Source: a virus. Taken from it: DNA of 64,000 nt. Location: positions 61,828-125,827 of the IMG/VR virus record IMGVR_UViG_3300032770_000007. One strand, given 5' to 3'. A program made the position numbers and the translations under genes. Below, one piece after another: positions 40,800 to 49,537 of the stretch. Position 1 is the stretch's first letter. Every line of letters begins with the position of its first letter. The notes beneath the pieces were generated by a model. That model did no database searches. It was not told the DNA's origin and saw nothing but the letters and a program-made list of their open reading frames with translations.

Positions 40800-41642
40800 T
40801 CAACCACTTAGATTGCCTTCAGGAATGGAAATAACTAGCTTTTCTGCCTTTGGTTGTTCCACAGGTTTATTCATAACCATAGTTTTAGCCTTTTCCTTTT
40901 GCTGTTGCTGCATTACTTTTTTTATTCGACGCAGATTGGCCTTCACTTTGCCTTTAGCATGAGTGATTTCAGATTTGCTCAAATAGCTCGTATATCTTAT
41001 GCCCATCAAATGATCATACTCATGAAGGAAAACTCGAGCAGTCAAACCATCAAATGATTTGTTTTGAAATTGACCATTGATATTATAATAGCAAACATCC
41101 ACATGCTGTGGTCTCTTGACCTTCAAAAATAAACCAGGATAACTCAAACAACCTTCATTTTCTTTTGTTTCTGCTCCTGATACATTAAGGATTCTAGGAT
41201 TGATGATTGGTTCTACATATTGACCCGAACCCATGACAAAAATCTTATAACGCAAACCAACCTGATTGGCTGCTAATCCTAATCCCAACTTTCTCATCAT
41301 TGTTTCTATCATACTCATAACAATATAAGAAATATCACCTGGAGGATTTCTAAAGTCCCAAGGAATGGCTGGCAAGTCAAGAATACTATTATATTCATCA
41401 ACTACATTGAATATTTCATATTCATAGGTGATGTTGTTTATTATCTTGACTATTCTTTTTTCACTAGGAACAAATTTTGGTGCAGGTTCTGATGAAGATT
41501 TTTCTGGAGTCAAGCCTATATCATCCAAAAATATTGGAGGCTCTGACATCCACTCTAATGGAGTAATGGGAGCATTCATGAGATCCCGCATAGTATCAAT
41601 CATTACACCTTCAGGATTACTATTAAAGCTTGGTTCTGTCAT
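40800..41642 (-). CDS. Peptide deformylase with N-terminal extension
   Basis: The C-terminal two thirds are a complete peptide deformylase: GLGLAANQVG (motif 1), NEGCLSYPG (motif 2, zinc Cys) and FLHEYDHLMG (motif 3, HExxH-type HEYDH). It removes the N-formyl group of new proteins using a metal ion. The first 85 residues are an unfamiliar acidic, Pro-rich extension, and the last 40 are charged. Phage deformylases are common in aquatic phages; here the gene overlaps gp46 by 4 bp. Confidence 0.9.
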   Translation of the reverse strand: MTEPSFNSNPEGVMIDTMRDLMNAPITPLEWMSEPPIFLDDIGLTPEKSSSEPAPKFVPSEKRIVKIINNITYEYEIFNVVDEYNSILDLPAIPWDFRNPPGDISYIVMSMIETMMRKLGLGLAANQVGLRYKIFVMGSGQYVEPIINPRILNVSGAETKENEGCLSYPGLFLKVKRPQHVDVCYYNINGQFQNKSFDGLTARVFLHEYDHLMGIRYTSYLSKSEITHAKGKVKANLRRIKKVMQQQQKEKAKTMVMNKPVEQPKAEKLVISIPEGNLSG

Positions 41643-43348
41643 ACTAAAATCTCCGAAAAATTGCCCACCAATTCAAAACGAATAATATTGTTAAACTTAT
41701 CAGCCAAAATCTCTCCTCGATGACTAATCAAGAAAGTATTGGTCTCATTACCAAACGTGTTTAACAATCGCATAAATTCATCCATTCCATCAGCATCCAA
41801 AGAACCATCCAATATTTCATCTAAAATCAATAGATTGGTGTTGACTGAGTTTTTTACCTTGGCTACTGCTCTCCAGGTAAATAACAAACTCAAATCAATA
41901 CGTCTCTTCTGTCCTTCTGAAAAGTTCTCATAAGAAAACTTATCTCTATGTCTTGATCTAATCGTTTCATTGAACTCTTCATCAATATTGAAGTTGACAA
42001 AGAAATCCATGGCCGAAAGATACTTATTGATCATTTTATTTATCACAGGCAGATATTGTTTGATGATCTTGGCTTTGATGCCATTATCTTTTAACAACAA
42101 TGCTGCTGTATCTAAGTATGTCTTATTATCAATAGCCTCTTTGCGTTGATTGTTCTGTTGTTCTAAATCTGAATATAACTGTTTAGACACTTCCAACAAA
42201 TCATCACTAATAGGCTTCTTATTTGAAAGATCATTTATTTCCACTAATAATAATCCTACATATCTTTGAATTTCTGAGATTTGTGATTGTAGTTTAGTTA
42301 GTTCAGATTGATGCGCAGTAATCTTCAGCTGTATTTGCTTGATCTTTTCTAATCTGGTTTCTAGCTTCTGTTGATGTAGTTCTAGATCAGACAGACCAGC
42401 TGAAAATTCCTGGATCTTGATATTACACTCTCCTATGACCTGCTCTTTGTTGTCTATGTCTTGATGACAACGAGGACAAGTTTCATTTTCATTGAAGAAA
42501 GTGATTTCTCTATTCAACTTTTCTAAATTGTTGGTTATTTGAATATTGTATTTCTCTAGTTTAGTAATACGTTCTAATACGCTAGGATTATCAGCTATTT
42601 GAGCCTGAAGACTATCTACATGCTTTTGTACTAACTTAGCATCATTGGTTAGAGTATTAATCCTGGTTTGCCATTCTTCTAAATCAGCCTGCTTCTTAGT
42701 TATTTGTTCTATTGTGATCTTTTTACTATCATTGATATGACGTTTTTGTAGTTCTATCTTCTCCAATATGGTAGATATTTGGGCTTTGATCTTATATAGC
42801 AATTCATCCAAAGATTTGATTTTGGTTTTGATAACCTTATTCATTGTGCTAAAGATTTCTATGTCTAGCAAATCTTCAATAATAGCTCGGCGATCTTGGG
42901 GAACCAATCTCATAAATGGAGTGAATGAAGTGCTACCTACCACAACAATCTGAGTGAAGGACTTCATGTTGAAGCCTAAAATTTGTTTTTCTAAATGCTT
43001 TTGATAGTCTCTATTTGCTGCTTCTTGATTTAGTAAAACATCATTTTGATAGATTTGGAATATAGAAGGTTTCATACCTCTAATAACTTTGTAATGGGTG
43101 CTGCCTACTCTGAACTCTACTTCAACACAAGTTCCAGCATCATTGATTGAGTTTATTAGACCAGGTAGATTGATATCTCGATAGGGTCTACCAAACAAAC
43201 CATAACAAAGAGCATCAATAATAGTACTCTTGCCCGCACCATTCTTACCAATGATCAAAGTCATTGGGTTTTGGTCAAGCTTTATTTCAATCCAGGCATT
43301 ACCTGTAGAAAGAAAATTCATCCATTTTACAGAGTTGAAAATGATCAA
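41639..43348 (-). CDS. 46: Recombination nuclease subunit gp46 (Rad50/SbcC-like)
   Basis: The 569-residue SMC-like ATPase has Walker A IIGKNGAGKST (33-42), coiled-coil arms with a zinc hook CPRCHQDI near residue 298, the ABC signature FSEGQKRRIDLSLLF and Walker B LLILDEILDGSLD. As in T4 it partners with gp47 to resect DNA ends for recombination and to degrade host DNA. The start overlaps the end of gene 47. Confidence 0.95.
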   Translation of the reverse strand: MIIFNSVKWMNFLSTGNAWIEIKLDQNPMTLIIGKNGAGKSTIIDALCYGLFGRPYRDINLPGLINSINDAGTCVEVEFRVGSTHYKVIRGMKPSIFQIYQNDVLLNQEAANRDYQKHLEKQILGFNMKSFTQIVVVGSTSFTPFMRLVPQDRRAIIEDLLDIEIFSTMNKVIKTKIKSLDELLYKIKAQISTILEKIELQKRHINDSKKITIEQITKKQADLEEWQTRINTLTNDAKLVQKHVDSLQAQIADNPSVLERITKLEKYNIQITNNLEKLNREITFFNENETCPRCHQDIDNKEQVIGECNIKIQEFSAGLSDLELHQQKLETRLEKIKQIQLKITAHQSELTKLQSQISEIQRYVGLLLVEINDLSNKKPISDDLLEVSKQLYSDLEQQNNQRKEAIDNKTYLDTAALLLKDNGIKAKIIKQYLPVINKMINKYLSAMDFFVNFNIDEEFNETIRSRHRDKFSYENFSEGQKRRIDLSLLFTWRAVAKVKNSVNTNLLILDEILDGSLDADGMDEFMRLLNTFGNETNTFLISHRGEILADKFNNIIRFELVGNFSEILV

Positions 43349-44437
43349 GTAATGTCTCTTATATTATCAAAATTCAAAGCATCAAGATAGATATCTCTCA
43401 TTATTCCCTTGAGTTTGTCTTTATCCAGACTAGTATCTACACCATCAATAACTTTAGAAATAATAGTGATAGTATCATCAGCTTGGTCTATCACATCATC
43501 ATCAGAGATATTAGTATCACTGAAATCTTCAACTATAGATATATCAACTGGCTGTGCTATAGATAAACTATCCATGAAAGCATCAAATAACACAGGATTG
43601 TTCTTTTGTTGAATGATTACCTTTACAATATTATTAGCATACAGACTATAGTCTGCTGAAGTGATATTCTCTAGGGTTTCATTTGTGTCATCATAGATAA
43701 TCTTGTGATGGATACGGAAAGGATTCTCTATAAACTCTAACTCTCTGGTAGAAGTATCAAATATATGAAAGCCTCTTGTATCATCATAATCAGCCCAGGT
43801 CATTTCACCAGGAGAGCCTACATAGAAGATATGTCCATCAGTTGAACGATGATGAAAATGACCAGATATCACCATTTCATATTTGTTGAGTTCTCCTCTA
43901 GTCATACCCTCTACACAGGTATGACCTCTCTCCATTTCAAATCCTTGTATTTGAAAATGTCCAAAGCAAATCTCTGATTTACTATTCTGAATGAACTGTT
44001 TGATTTGTTGTTCATTATCAGGACAGATCCAGGGAATAAAATCTATGGGGATTTCATCGAATGTAATGGTGGTAGGAGTATTATAAAAGTTGATGAAACC
44101 ATGAGAAATATATTCTTTCAAAAGAAGATTGATTGAGTTTACTTCAAGAGTATTCCTGTAATAGATATCATGATTACCAGGATAAGTATGAAGTTTAAGT
44201 GGTTTGAATGGTTTTGAAAATTCATTAAAGAAATATTCTTTGCTTAGGTGAAGTGTATTGAAGTTGACAAACTTTCTACGATCAAATAGATCACCAGTTT
44301 GTATGACTTCTGTAATATCATTGTCCCATAGATATGGAAAGAAAACTTGCTCATAAAACTTTCGATAATAGTCATGAAAAGCAAGTTTATCACTACGCAT
44401 TCCGAAAGTGGGTGTCGCCCAAGATAGCAATCTTCAT
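43345..44437 (-). CDS. 47: Recombination nuclease subunit gp47 (Mre11/SbcD-like), needs +1 frameshift
   Basis: From ATG at 44437, behind a strong AAGGAGG, the first frame gives MKIAILGDTHF (first metal motif D-x-H) and then RNA-stop. One base later the other frame continues with GMRSDKLAFHDYYRKFYEQV, the exact continuation expected for gp47, and runs to the stop at 43345 through TGDLFDRRK, YPGNHDIYYR and ISGHFHHRS (the further metallophosphoesterase motifs). The extra base is the C at 44404 in CAC-TTT-C-GGA. Either it is a +1 programmed frameshift (UUU sliding to UUC before a CGG codon), or an inactivating mutation or sequence error. With the shift, 363 residues. Confidence 0.85.
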
Positions 44438-45078
44438 GGTTGACCCTCCTTGCCTTTTGGCCGTTGAAAAGTTCTACCCCAAACCCAACCATTGGGTAAA
44501 GGTGTATTAGAAAAAATCATTTTAGACTTGGTACCGTCAGTAATCCAACGCATCCCTTTATTAGATCCATAAACATTTCCTGGTTTGAATTCTGTTGATG
44601 GAGAAGAATGTTGGCCTTTATGAGATAAACTTAGTTTTTCAATATGTTCTTCTGATAGAGTTTTATTAGTATTCCAAGGTTTAATCCCTTTACGTTTTTT
44701 GCTCCATTCCTGTTTCGTTTTTTCAGAATGTTTATAGCCTTTATGTGAACCTATGGGAGGACTTCCACCACCAGGACACAAATTATAGTTGCTATTTGAT
44801 TTTACATATTCTTCAGTAACTATATCTGCTTCTGCTTTCTTTGCTTCTTCTATTGTTTCAAAAATCTGTAAATCTACTCTATAAAAATGTTCTTTACCGT
44901 GCAATTTGATTGCTTCTTTTAGAGATTGTTTATCTGGATTGATAGATTTTGCCTTGATTTTATTTATTTCAGATTTCCAATCTCCACTACCAAGATATCC
45001 TGGAGTATTGTTATTTGTAATACCATGGTATGTTTTACCATTAATACTACAAGTTGTTACATAAAGTACATAACTCAT
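44434..45078 (-). CDS. GIY-YIG homing endonuclease
   Basis: The 214-residue protein begins MSYVLYVTTCSINGKTYHGI (variant GIY), with PGYLGSGDW (YIG-like), conserved EHFYR, and the catalytic Glu region EEAKKAEADIV. NUMOD3-like segments follow (KHSEKTKQEWSKKRKG, LSEEHIEKLSLSHKGQ). It ends with RWITDGTKSKMIFSNTPLPN and GWVWGR, the C-terminal module shared with two other homing genes here. Its last codons provide the Shine-Dalgarno sequence and overlap the ATG of gp47. Confidence 0.85.
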   Translation of the reverse strand: MSYVLYVTTCSINGKTYHGITNNNTPGYLGSGDWKSEINKIKAKSINPDKQSLKEAIKLHGKEHFYRVDLQIFETIEEAKKAEADIVTEEYVKSNSNYNLCPGGGSPPIGSHKGYKHSEKTKQEWSKKRKGIKPWNTNKTLSEEHIEKLSLSHKGQHSSPSTEFKPGNVYGSNKGMRWITDGTKSKMIFSNTPLPNGWVWGRTFQRPKGKEGQP

Positions 45079-45632
45079 TCGTCTACGAACCTTTCTACAC
45101 CTTTCTTGGCTTTGGCTGTCTTGGCTTTTGCTTTATCTAAGTTCTTTTCAAACTTACCAATGAACTCACTAATGTTATCATATAGCTGTCCTTGCTGGAT
45201 ATTATCTTCGCCATTTTCTTCTAGTTCTGCTACTTCAGCATCATCCAGAACACCTGATTGTTGGGCCATTTTGTATTTGGTGTATAGTTCTTTCTTTTCA
45301 AGCCAAATACGTCTACTGAATGCATAGATACAATATTGGGTGAAATATCCAAAAGGATTTTTTGATGGATGATTGGGGTCAAAGTTATCAAAGTAACGAA
45401 TACAGTTTTCTATAGCATCACTTACCATTATATCACGAAAGGTATAGTTGCTATAGCAAGGTTTTCTAGCCACATTTTCTGCTATTAACATCAAACAATT
45501 TGCTATGTAATCTGAAATCTTAGGCTTTGGCTTCTTGGCCTTGGCTGCTTTCTTACACTTGGCTTTGTATGCTATTATTGCTTCTAAAAATGCTTTTTTA
45601 TCTATGTAGTTTACAGTAGTTTTGTTTACCAT
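45075..45632 (-). CDS. 55: Late transcription sigma factor gp55
   Basis: The 185-residue protein resembles T4 gp55: SDYIANCLMLIAENVARKPC, SDAIENCIRYFDNFDP, NPFGYFTQYCIYAFSRRIWL (region like the sigma2 segment). It recognises the TATAAATA late -10 box in complex with host RNA polymerase and gp45. The end is Lys/Ala-rich, suited to clamp binding. Several late-type boxes are found in this window. Confidence 0.9.
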   Translation of the reverse strand: MVNKTTVNYIDKKAFLEAIIAYKAKCKKAAKAKKPKPKISDYIANCLMLIAENVARKPCYSNYTFRDIMVSDAIENCIRYFDNFDPNHPSKNPFGYFTQYCIYAFSRRIWLEKKELYTKYKMAQQSGVLDDAEVAELEENGEDNIQQGQLYDNISEFIGKFEKNLDKAKAKTAKAKKGVERFVDE

Positions 45633-46024
45633 TAATTGATTTTTTTCTTTGGTCCGAAAACACTCTCCAAACGCTTTAGTGCTTTTTCCATCGATGTTTC
45701 TGAACTATCTACTCCTTCTGTAGGAGTTTCTTTATTATTGAAAGTATATAGACGCTTGGCGTACTGTTCCAGACTATTGGCAACCTTTTCTATGATGGGA
45801 ACAGTATATAGTATTTGTTTACTTTCAACAACCACGTCTTGAGCATCAGTGCATAATACAGGCAACCAGGGATACAGGATTAGCTCTGGTCCTTTGTCTG
45901 TTTTATCCACGATGACCTGTAGAGGCAAACGTAACTCTGTAAATCCAGGATTTCCCTCATGAACATCAGCCACGATGTTATCCCCATTAATAAATCTAAT
46001 ATAACGAAAATTTCTTTTACTCAT
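45632..46024 (-). CDS. Sm-like (LSM-type) phage protein, 130 aa
   Basis: The start at 46024 (MSKRNFRYIRFINGDNIVAD) has GGAGG 5 bp upstream. The first 75 residues follow the same layout as the protein at 20153-20467: IRFINGDNIVADV, LRLPLQVIV, ILYPWLPV, so an Sm-like barrel is likely. The C-terminus is Lys-rich. It stands between uvsW and gene 55. Partner unknown. Confidence 0.5.
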   Translation of the reverse strand: MSKRNFRYIRFINGDNIVADVHEGNPGFTELRLPLQVIVDKTDKGPELILYPWLPVLCTDAQDVVVESKQILYTVPIIEKVANSLEQYAKRLYTFNNKETPTEGVDSSETSMEKALKRLESVFGPKKKIN

Positions 46025-46025
46025 T

Positions 46026-47504
46026 TCAACCTCCAAGGTTGATATTGTATACTTTAACTTTGAACTGTTCTCTTTGATATAGTTTCATTCTTTCAACATA
46101 ATGTAGGAGAGTATAGTTAGTATCTCCTCCTGTCCTCAAATCATCAGCAATATCAAATAAAATAGCTTCTGACTTTGTTTCAGAAACTCTTAAGCCTCTA
46201 CCAATAGACTGTAAGACTCTAATCTTAGACTTACTTGGTGATGCAAATATTATACTATGAATATTCCTAATAGATACGCCTTCTTGATAAACTCCATAAC
46301 TTGCTATAATGATAGCATTTGTTTCTTTTTCTATAATCTTTCTGTAACTCTCTCTAATCTCTACATCAGTGTAACCATAGATAAAATAGATTGGTCTGCC
46401 AGAATCTTTGAGTAGATTATAAAGCAATTTGCCATGCTTCTCGACTAACTGGAATAATATAAGAGTATTACCTTTAAGACTTAGAGCAAGATTTTTAATG
46501 AAGTTATTTCTCTTTTGATGCTGAACCAAAAACTCTAACTCTTCATAATAGTCTGTTGGAATGACAAGTCGGCATTCTTTTTCAGGATATTTCAATACCA
46601 GACATTTGATTGTCAAATCACTACTGATACCTTTCTCAATCATTTCCTTATTTGTGGCGATTTTGACAATAGGACCAAAATATCCTTCAAGAGTTAGACG
46701 AGGTATGTTCCCATCTTGCACAGATCCAGTAGTACCAATCCTGTATTTGGCATTTACCAATTGACCCATGATTTTGATTAGAGATTTAGATTGAAAGTGG
46801 TGAGCCTCATCTCCTATTACATAATCAAATTGCTTAAACCACATTTCATCATCCAAATCATAGACACTTTGCCAGGTAGAGATAACAATAGGCTTTCCTG
46901 TATATTTCTCTTGTCCTGAATAGATTTTATTTACCAGTCCATCAGCATCCCACTTATTGACAGTGCTATATTCTTTGAAATCATTATAGAGTTGTTCTAC
47001 CAGACCCACATTAGGAACAATAATAAGTCCTCTGAGGTTTTTCTGTTGAAGGTATCTACAGATAGCATATATTATATAAGACTTACCAGAGTTTGTTGCT
47101 GACTCAAGTATGCAGCGTTTATATCTAAGAGATTTTGTAATGCCGAGGAGTTGGTGTTCATGTGGTTCTAATAGTTTACCATTAGACCAAATCTTCAAAT
47201 CAGAACACAGATTTTGAGCATCCACTAAAGCGAAGTTATCGGCTAGATATTGATAACCTTCTATTACATGGTTTCTTTCTTTAGCAAAAATATGCACATG
47301 CCTAAGAAGACCAGCTGGTAGTCTCTTACTTCGTTTGTTATATAATCTTATGAAACCATCCCATTTGCGATCTCGATAGAGAGGAGAATGCCAGGCATCT
47401 GGGACTTTGAAAGAGAAAAATTCCCAAAGTTCATGCTGAATATCAGGATCAGAATGAACTTTTATATAAGCATCATTTAGTTTCTCGATTAGTATTTTAC
47501 TCAT
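46026..47504 (-). CDS. uvsW: Helicase UvsW
   Basis: The 492-residue SF2 helicase has motif I SATNSGKS, motif Ia VPNVGLVEQ, motif II GDEAHHF (DEAH), motif III GTTGSV, and C-terminal motifs IASYGVYQEG and QSIGRGLR. The N-terminus (KVHSDPDIQHELWEFFSFKV) matches the small DNA-binding domain of T4 UvsW. UvsW drives branch migration and R-loop removal, shifting the phage from origin- to recombination-dependent replication. Confidence 0.95.
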   Translation of the reverse strand: MSKILIEKLNDAYIKVHSDPDIQHELWEFFSFKVPDAWHSPLYRDRKWDGFIRLYNKRSKRLPAGLLRHVHIFAKERNHVIEGYQYLADNFALVDAQNLCSDLKIWSNGKLLEPHEHQLLGITKSLRYKRCILESATNSGKSYIIYAICRYLQQKNLRGLIIVPNVGLVEQLYNDFKEYSTVNKWDADGLVNKIYSGQEKYTGKPIVISTWQSVYDLDDEMWFKQFDYVIGDEAHHFQSKSLIKIMGQLVNAKYRIGTTGSVQDGNIPRLTLEGYFGPIVKIATNKEMIEKGISSDLTIKCLVLKYPEKECRLVIPTDYYEELEFLVQHQKRNNFIKNLALSLKGNTLILFQLVEKHGKLLYNLLKDSGRPIYFIYGYTDVEIRESYRKIIEKETNAIIIASYGVYQEGVSIRNIHSIIFASPSKSKIRVLQSIGRGLRVSETKSEAILFDIADDLRTGGDTNYTLLHYVERMKLYQREQFKVKVYNINLGG

Positions 47505-47565
47505 TTAATATGCTAGAAATATTATAGATAATATTTGAGGGGTTTTCATCACTTGTTAAGGCTTC

Positions 47566-47775
47566 TTAGATCTTTTCTAGTTTTCGATTAGGACCAGTAT
47601 TATAGATACATTTCCAAAAGTTATTAGCTGCTTCTGGTTCTTTACCAAGTTGTAATATCTCAACTGTGCCATCTTTTGTATCTATATCTACTATGGGGCC
47701 ATTGGCTCCATAGATAATAAGATGCGAAGCTCGTGATAAAGAATCATTAAGTGTTATTACATTATTTTGTTCCAT
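47566..47775 (-). CDS. Hypothetical protein, 69 aa
   Basis: The start at 47775 (MEQNNVITLNDSLSRASHLI) has AGGA 8 bp upstream and lies 2 bp beyond the uvsY stop. Small beta-rich protein (LIIYGANGPIVDID, GTVEILQLG). Unrecognised. Confidence 0.6.
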   Translation of the reverse strand: MEQNNVITLNDSLSRASHLIIYGANGPIVDIDTKDGTVEILQLGKEPEAANNFWKCIYNTGPNRKLEKI

Positions 47776-47777
47776 AT

Positions 47778-48227
47778 TTATTGTCCTGCTATGAACCGCT
47801 CCCACTCCATGTATGATCTCAGCTGCCACGTCCTGGCATTCAACTCTTTCAAAATACTTTCACAGACCCTAACAAGTTCATCATGGACAGCTTTCTTTTT
47901 GACTAGAACCATGATTTCATTATCAGCATCCACATATTCTTTTATCTCACCCTTGAGAACAAACTTGAATGGAGTTAGACCATATTTTTCTAACTCTTTC
48001 TGATCCATTTTACCACCATAATAATCATACTTACGTTTCCTAAGAGCAATCAAATCTTGATCAATCTTTCTAGACAACAATGAATGCTTACTCAAAACAC
48101 GTACATATTTGGCATGTAGTCTTGGAATATTGATGAGTTCTTTACCAGGTTCAGTGCTATCTAAAATAGCATCCTGATCCCAGGTATTCAAAAGTTCTGT
48201 GATTGGGTCAATGACTTCACTCATCAC
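47778..48227 (-). CDS. uvsY: Recombination mediator UvsY
   Basis: Matches T4 UvsY by eye in its C-terminal two thirds: LLSRKIDQDLIALRKRKYDY, YYGGKMDQKELEKYGLTPF, DADNEIMVLVKKKAVHDELV and the end SYMEWERFIAGQ (T4 DMRAFEAGK). UvsY loads UvsX on single-stranded DNA covered by gp32. Confidence 0.85.
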   Translation of the reverse strand: MMSEVIDPITELLNTWDQDAILDSTEPGKELINIPRLHAKYVRVLSKHSLLSRKIDQDLIALRKRKYDYYGGKMDQKELEKYGLTPFKFVLKGEIKEYVDADNEIMVLVKKKAVHDELVRVCESILKELNARTWQLRSYMEWERFIAGQ

Positions 48228-48255
48228 AACATTATAATATCAATATTTGTAATAG

Positions 48256-48807
48256 TCAAGCAGTCAGATTATTGTCAATATTCGTAAATGTATAATAAGA
48301 ATAAACAAATGAAGCTGATACTGTTAGAATAGCATCAGCTGATACTTCTGTATCCATCTCAACAGGACCAAGATTAACAGGAAAACAATCCAGAAAAGCA
48401 AATTTGATTTCTTGATTATTCTTGGCGGTATAGATAGATAACTGAGCATCAGAGTATGGTGGTCTGATACCTGTAGAAGGAGGACCACCAGAACCCAAAG
48501 GAGGAGCATTATTTGCCAGCTCACGATATTGAGCAGCTGATACTGGTCTACCAATACCCATCATCCAGTTGAAAATATTATACCAGGCATTCATTTCAGC
48601 ATCAACTAAGAAAGTAACAGTCAATGGTTCATATTGAACTTTGGTTCCTGGAACCTTAAGATTAACAAATGGGGTTGGTTGGGTTGCTGTGCCTAGCATA
48701 ATGCCTGGTACTGCTACCTTTGTACAATAAAAAACTGTGTTGGCTATTCTATCAAATGAAAGACTAAATTTAGTCTTTTGTAAGAGATTTTGAGATAGAT
48801 TTGTCAT
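48256..48807 (-). CDS. gp19-like tail tube/baseplate paralogue, 183 aa
   Basis: The start at 48807 (MTNLSQNLLQKTKFSLSFDR) overlaps the homing-gene stop (ATGA). VAVPGIMLGTATQPTPFVNL, VTFLVDAEMNAWYNIFNWM and DCFPVNLGPVEMDTEVSADA follow the plan of the gp19 tail tube fold. A separate true gp19 is at 58283-58840. Copies like this beside gene 23 are frequent in aquatic T4-like phages and are called structural proteins; exact place in the virion is unknown. Confidence 0.7.
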   Translation of the reverse strand: MTNLSQNLLQKTKFSLSFDRIANTVFYCTKVAVPGIMLGTATQPTPFVNLKVPGTKVQYEPLTVTFLVDAEMNAWYNIFNWMMGIGRPVSAAQYRELANNAPPLGSGGPPSTGIRPPYSDAQLSIYTAKNNQEIKFAFLDCFPVNLGPVEMDTEVSADAILTVSASFVYSYYTFTNIDNNLTA

Positions 48808-49361
48808 GCTATTATCCAAGAACCACCAACCCAACGTTTCCCTTTATTATGAGCTGGTTTATTGCGTTTATATGGAGCAAATGGTGACAGAAATACTCTA
48901 CCTCTCCAATAACCTTCTGGTGGTATTTTATCCTTATGCACTTTAATATTTATGGTGCCATTTGTATACCAATATTGATTTCTGCTATACTGATTTCCTT
49001 TAGAATGTAATAATGGTTTACCTTTCTTTGATTTACTAATATTTGCAGCTTTTTCTGGAGTACAAGGTCCTCCATCTCCTCCAGGAGTCATATTATAACC
49101 TTTACCATATGTTTGATATTCTTTGATAAAATATGGTTCCATTATATTTTTGGTATGGTTTTCATCTTTAGACATATAAATTTCTTGAACTTCAAATGCT
49201 TCCCAACCATGTTTGCGAATAGCTTGATGAAGATTATACATAGAACCCCTTTTGGCATTTGATCTATGTTCAGCTATCCGTTTATCAATAGAACAAGAAG
49301 TAAAACCTATGTATTGTTTACCATTCTTCTTATTCTTTATCAAATATATTGTACAAAACAT
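48804..49361 (-). CDS. GIY-YIG homing endonuclease
   Basis: Clear GIY-YIG nuclease: CTIYLIKNKKNGKQYIGFTS (residues 3-22), KRIAEHRSNA (conserved Arg), FEVQEIYMSKDE, then EPYFIKEY (catalytic Glu) and GYNMTPGGDGG. NUMOD3-like segment TPEKAANISKSKKGKPLL. It ends with the shared module YWYTNGTINIKVHKDKIPPE and GYWRGR. It lies between the capsid gene and the gp19-like gene, coupled to the latter by an ATGA overlap. Confidence 0.9.
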   Translation of the reverse strand: MFCTIYLIKNKKNGKQYIGFTSCSIDKRIAEHRSNAKRGSMYNLHQAIRKHGWEAFEVQEIYMSKDENHTKNIMEPYFIKEYQTYGKGYNMTPGGDGGPCTPEKAANISKSKKGKPLLHSKGNQYSRNQYWYTNGTINIKVHKDKIPPEGYWRGRVFLSPFAPYKRNKPAHNKGKRWVGGSWIIA

Positions 49362-49383
49362 TTTAAATATTATATAAAAGAAA

Positions 49384-49401
49384 GACCATCATATGATGGT
49401 C
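49384..49401. terminator. 18-bp perfect palindrome, likely terminator
   Basis: GACCATCAT-ATGATGGTC is perfectly self-complementary, flanked by AA on one side and TT on the other, and is followed on the minus strand by CTTTCTTTTATATAA. It may act as a terminator or processing site before the homing endonuclease gene. Confidence 0.5.
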
Positions 49402-49415
49402 TTATATTTAGGTTT

Positions 49416-49490
49416 GGCCATATAGTTCAATGAGCTAGAACGTTCTATAATTAGTCCGAAAGATGTCTAGTGCAAATCTAGACTATGGCC
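49416..49490 (+). other. tRNA-like inverted repeats, probably degenerate
   Basis: On the plus strand a 7-bp acceptor-like pair GGCCATA/TATGGCC (49416-49422 and 49484-49490), a D-arm GTTC-n9-GAAC and a T-arm GTCTAG-TGCAAAT-CTAGAC stand in the right order and spacing. The region between (49442-49464) does not fold a proper anticodon arm, the D-loop lacks the usual GG, and the 3' end reads TTCCA. It may be a decayed tRNA gene. Confidence 0.35.
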
Positions 49491-49510
49491 TTCCATTTAG
49501 TTACACAGAA

Positions 49511-49537
49511 TACAAAAGAGGGATGTTTCCATCCCTC
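49511..49537 (-). terminator. Rho-independent terminator after gene 23
   Basis: Minus strand: GAGGGATG-GAAA-CATCCCTC (8 bp stem, GNRA-type tetraloop) followed by TTTTGTA. It closes the capsid transcript 44 bp after the stop of gene 23. Confidence 0.85.
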
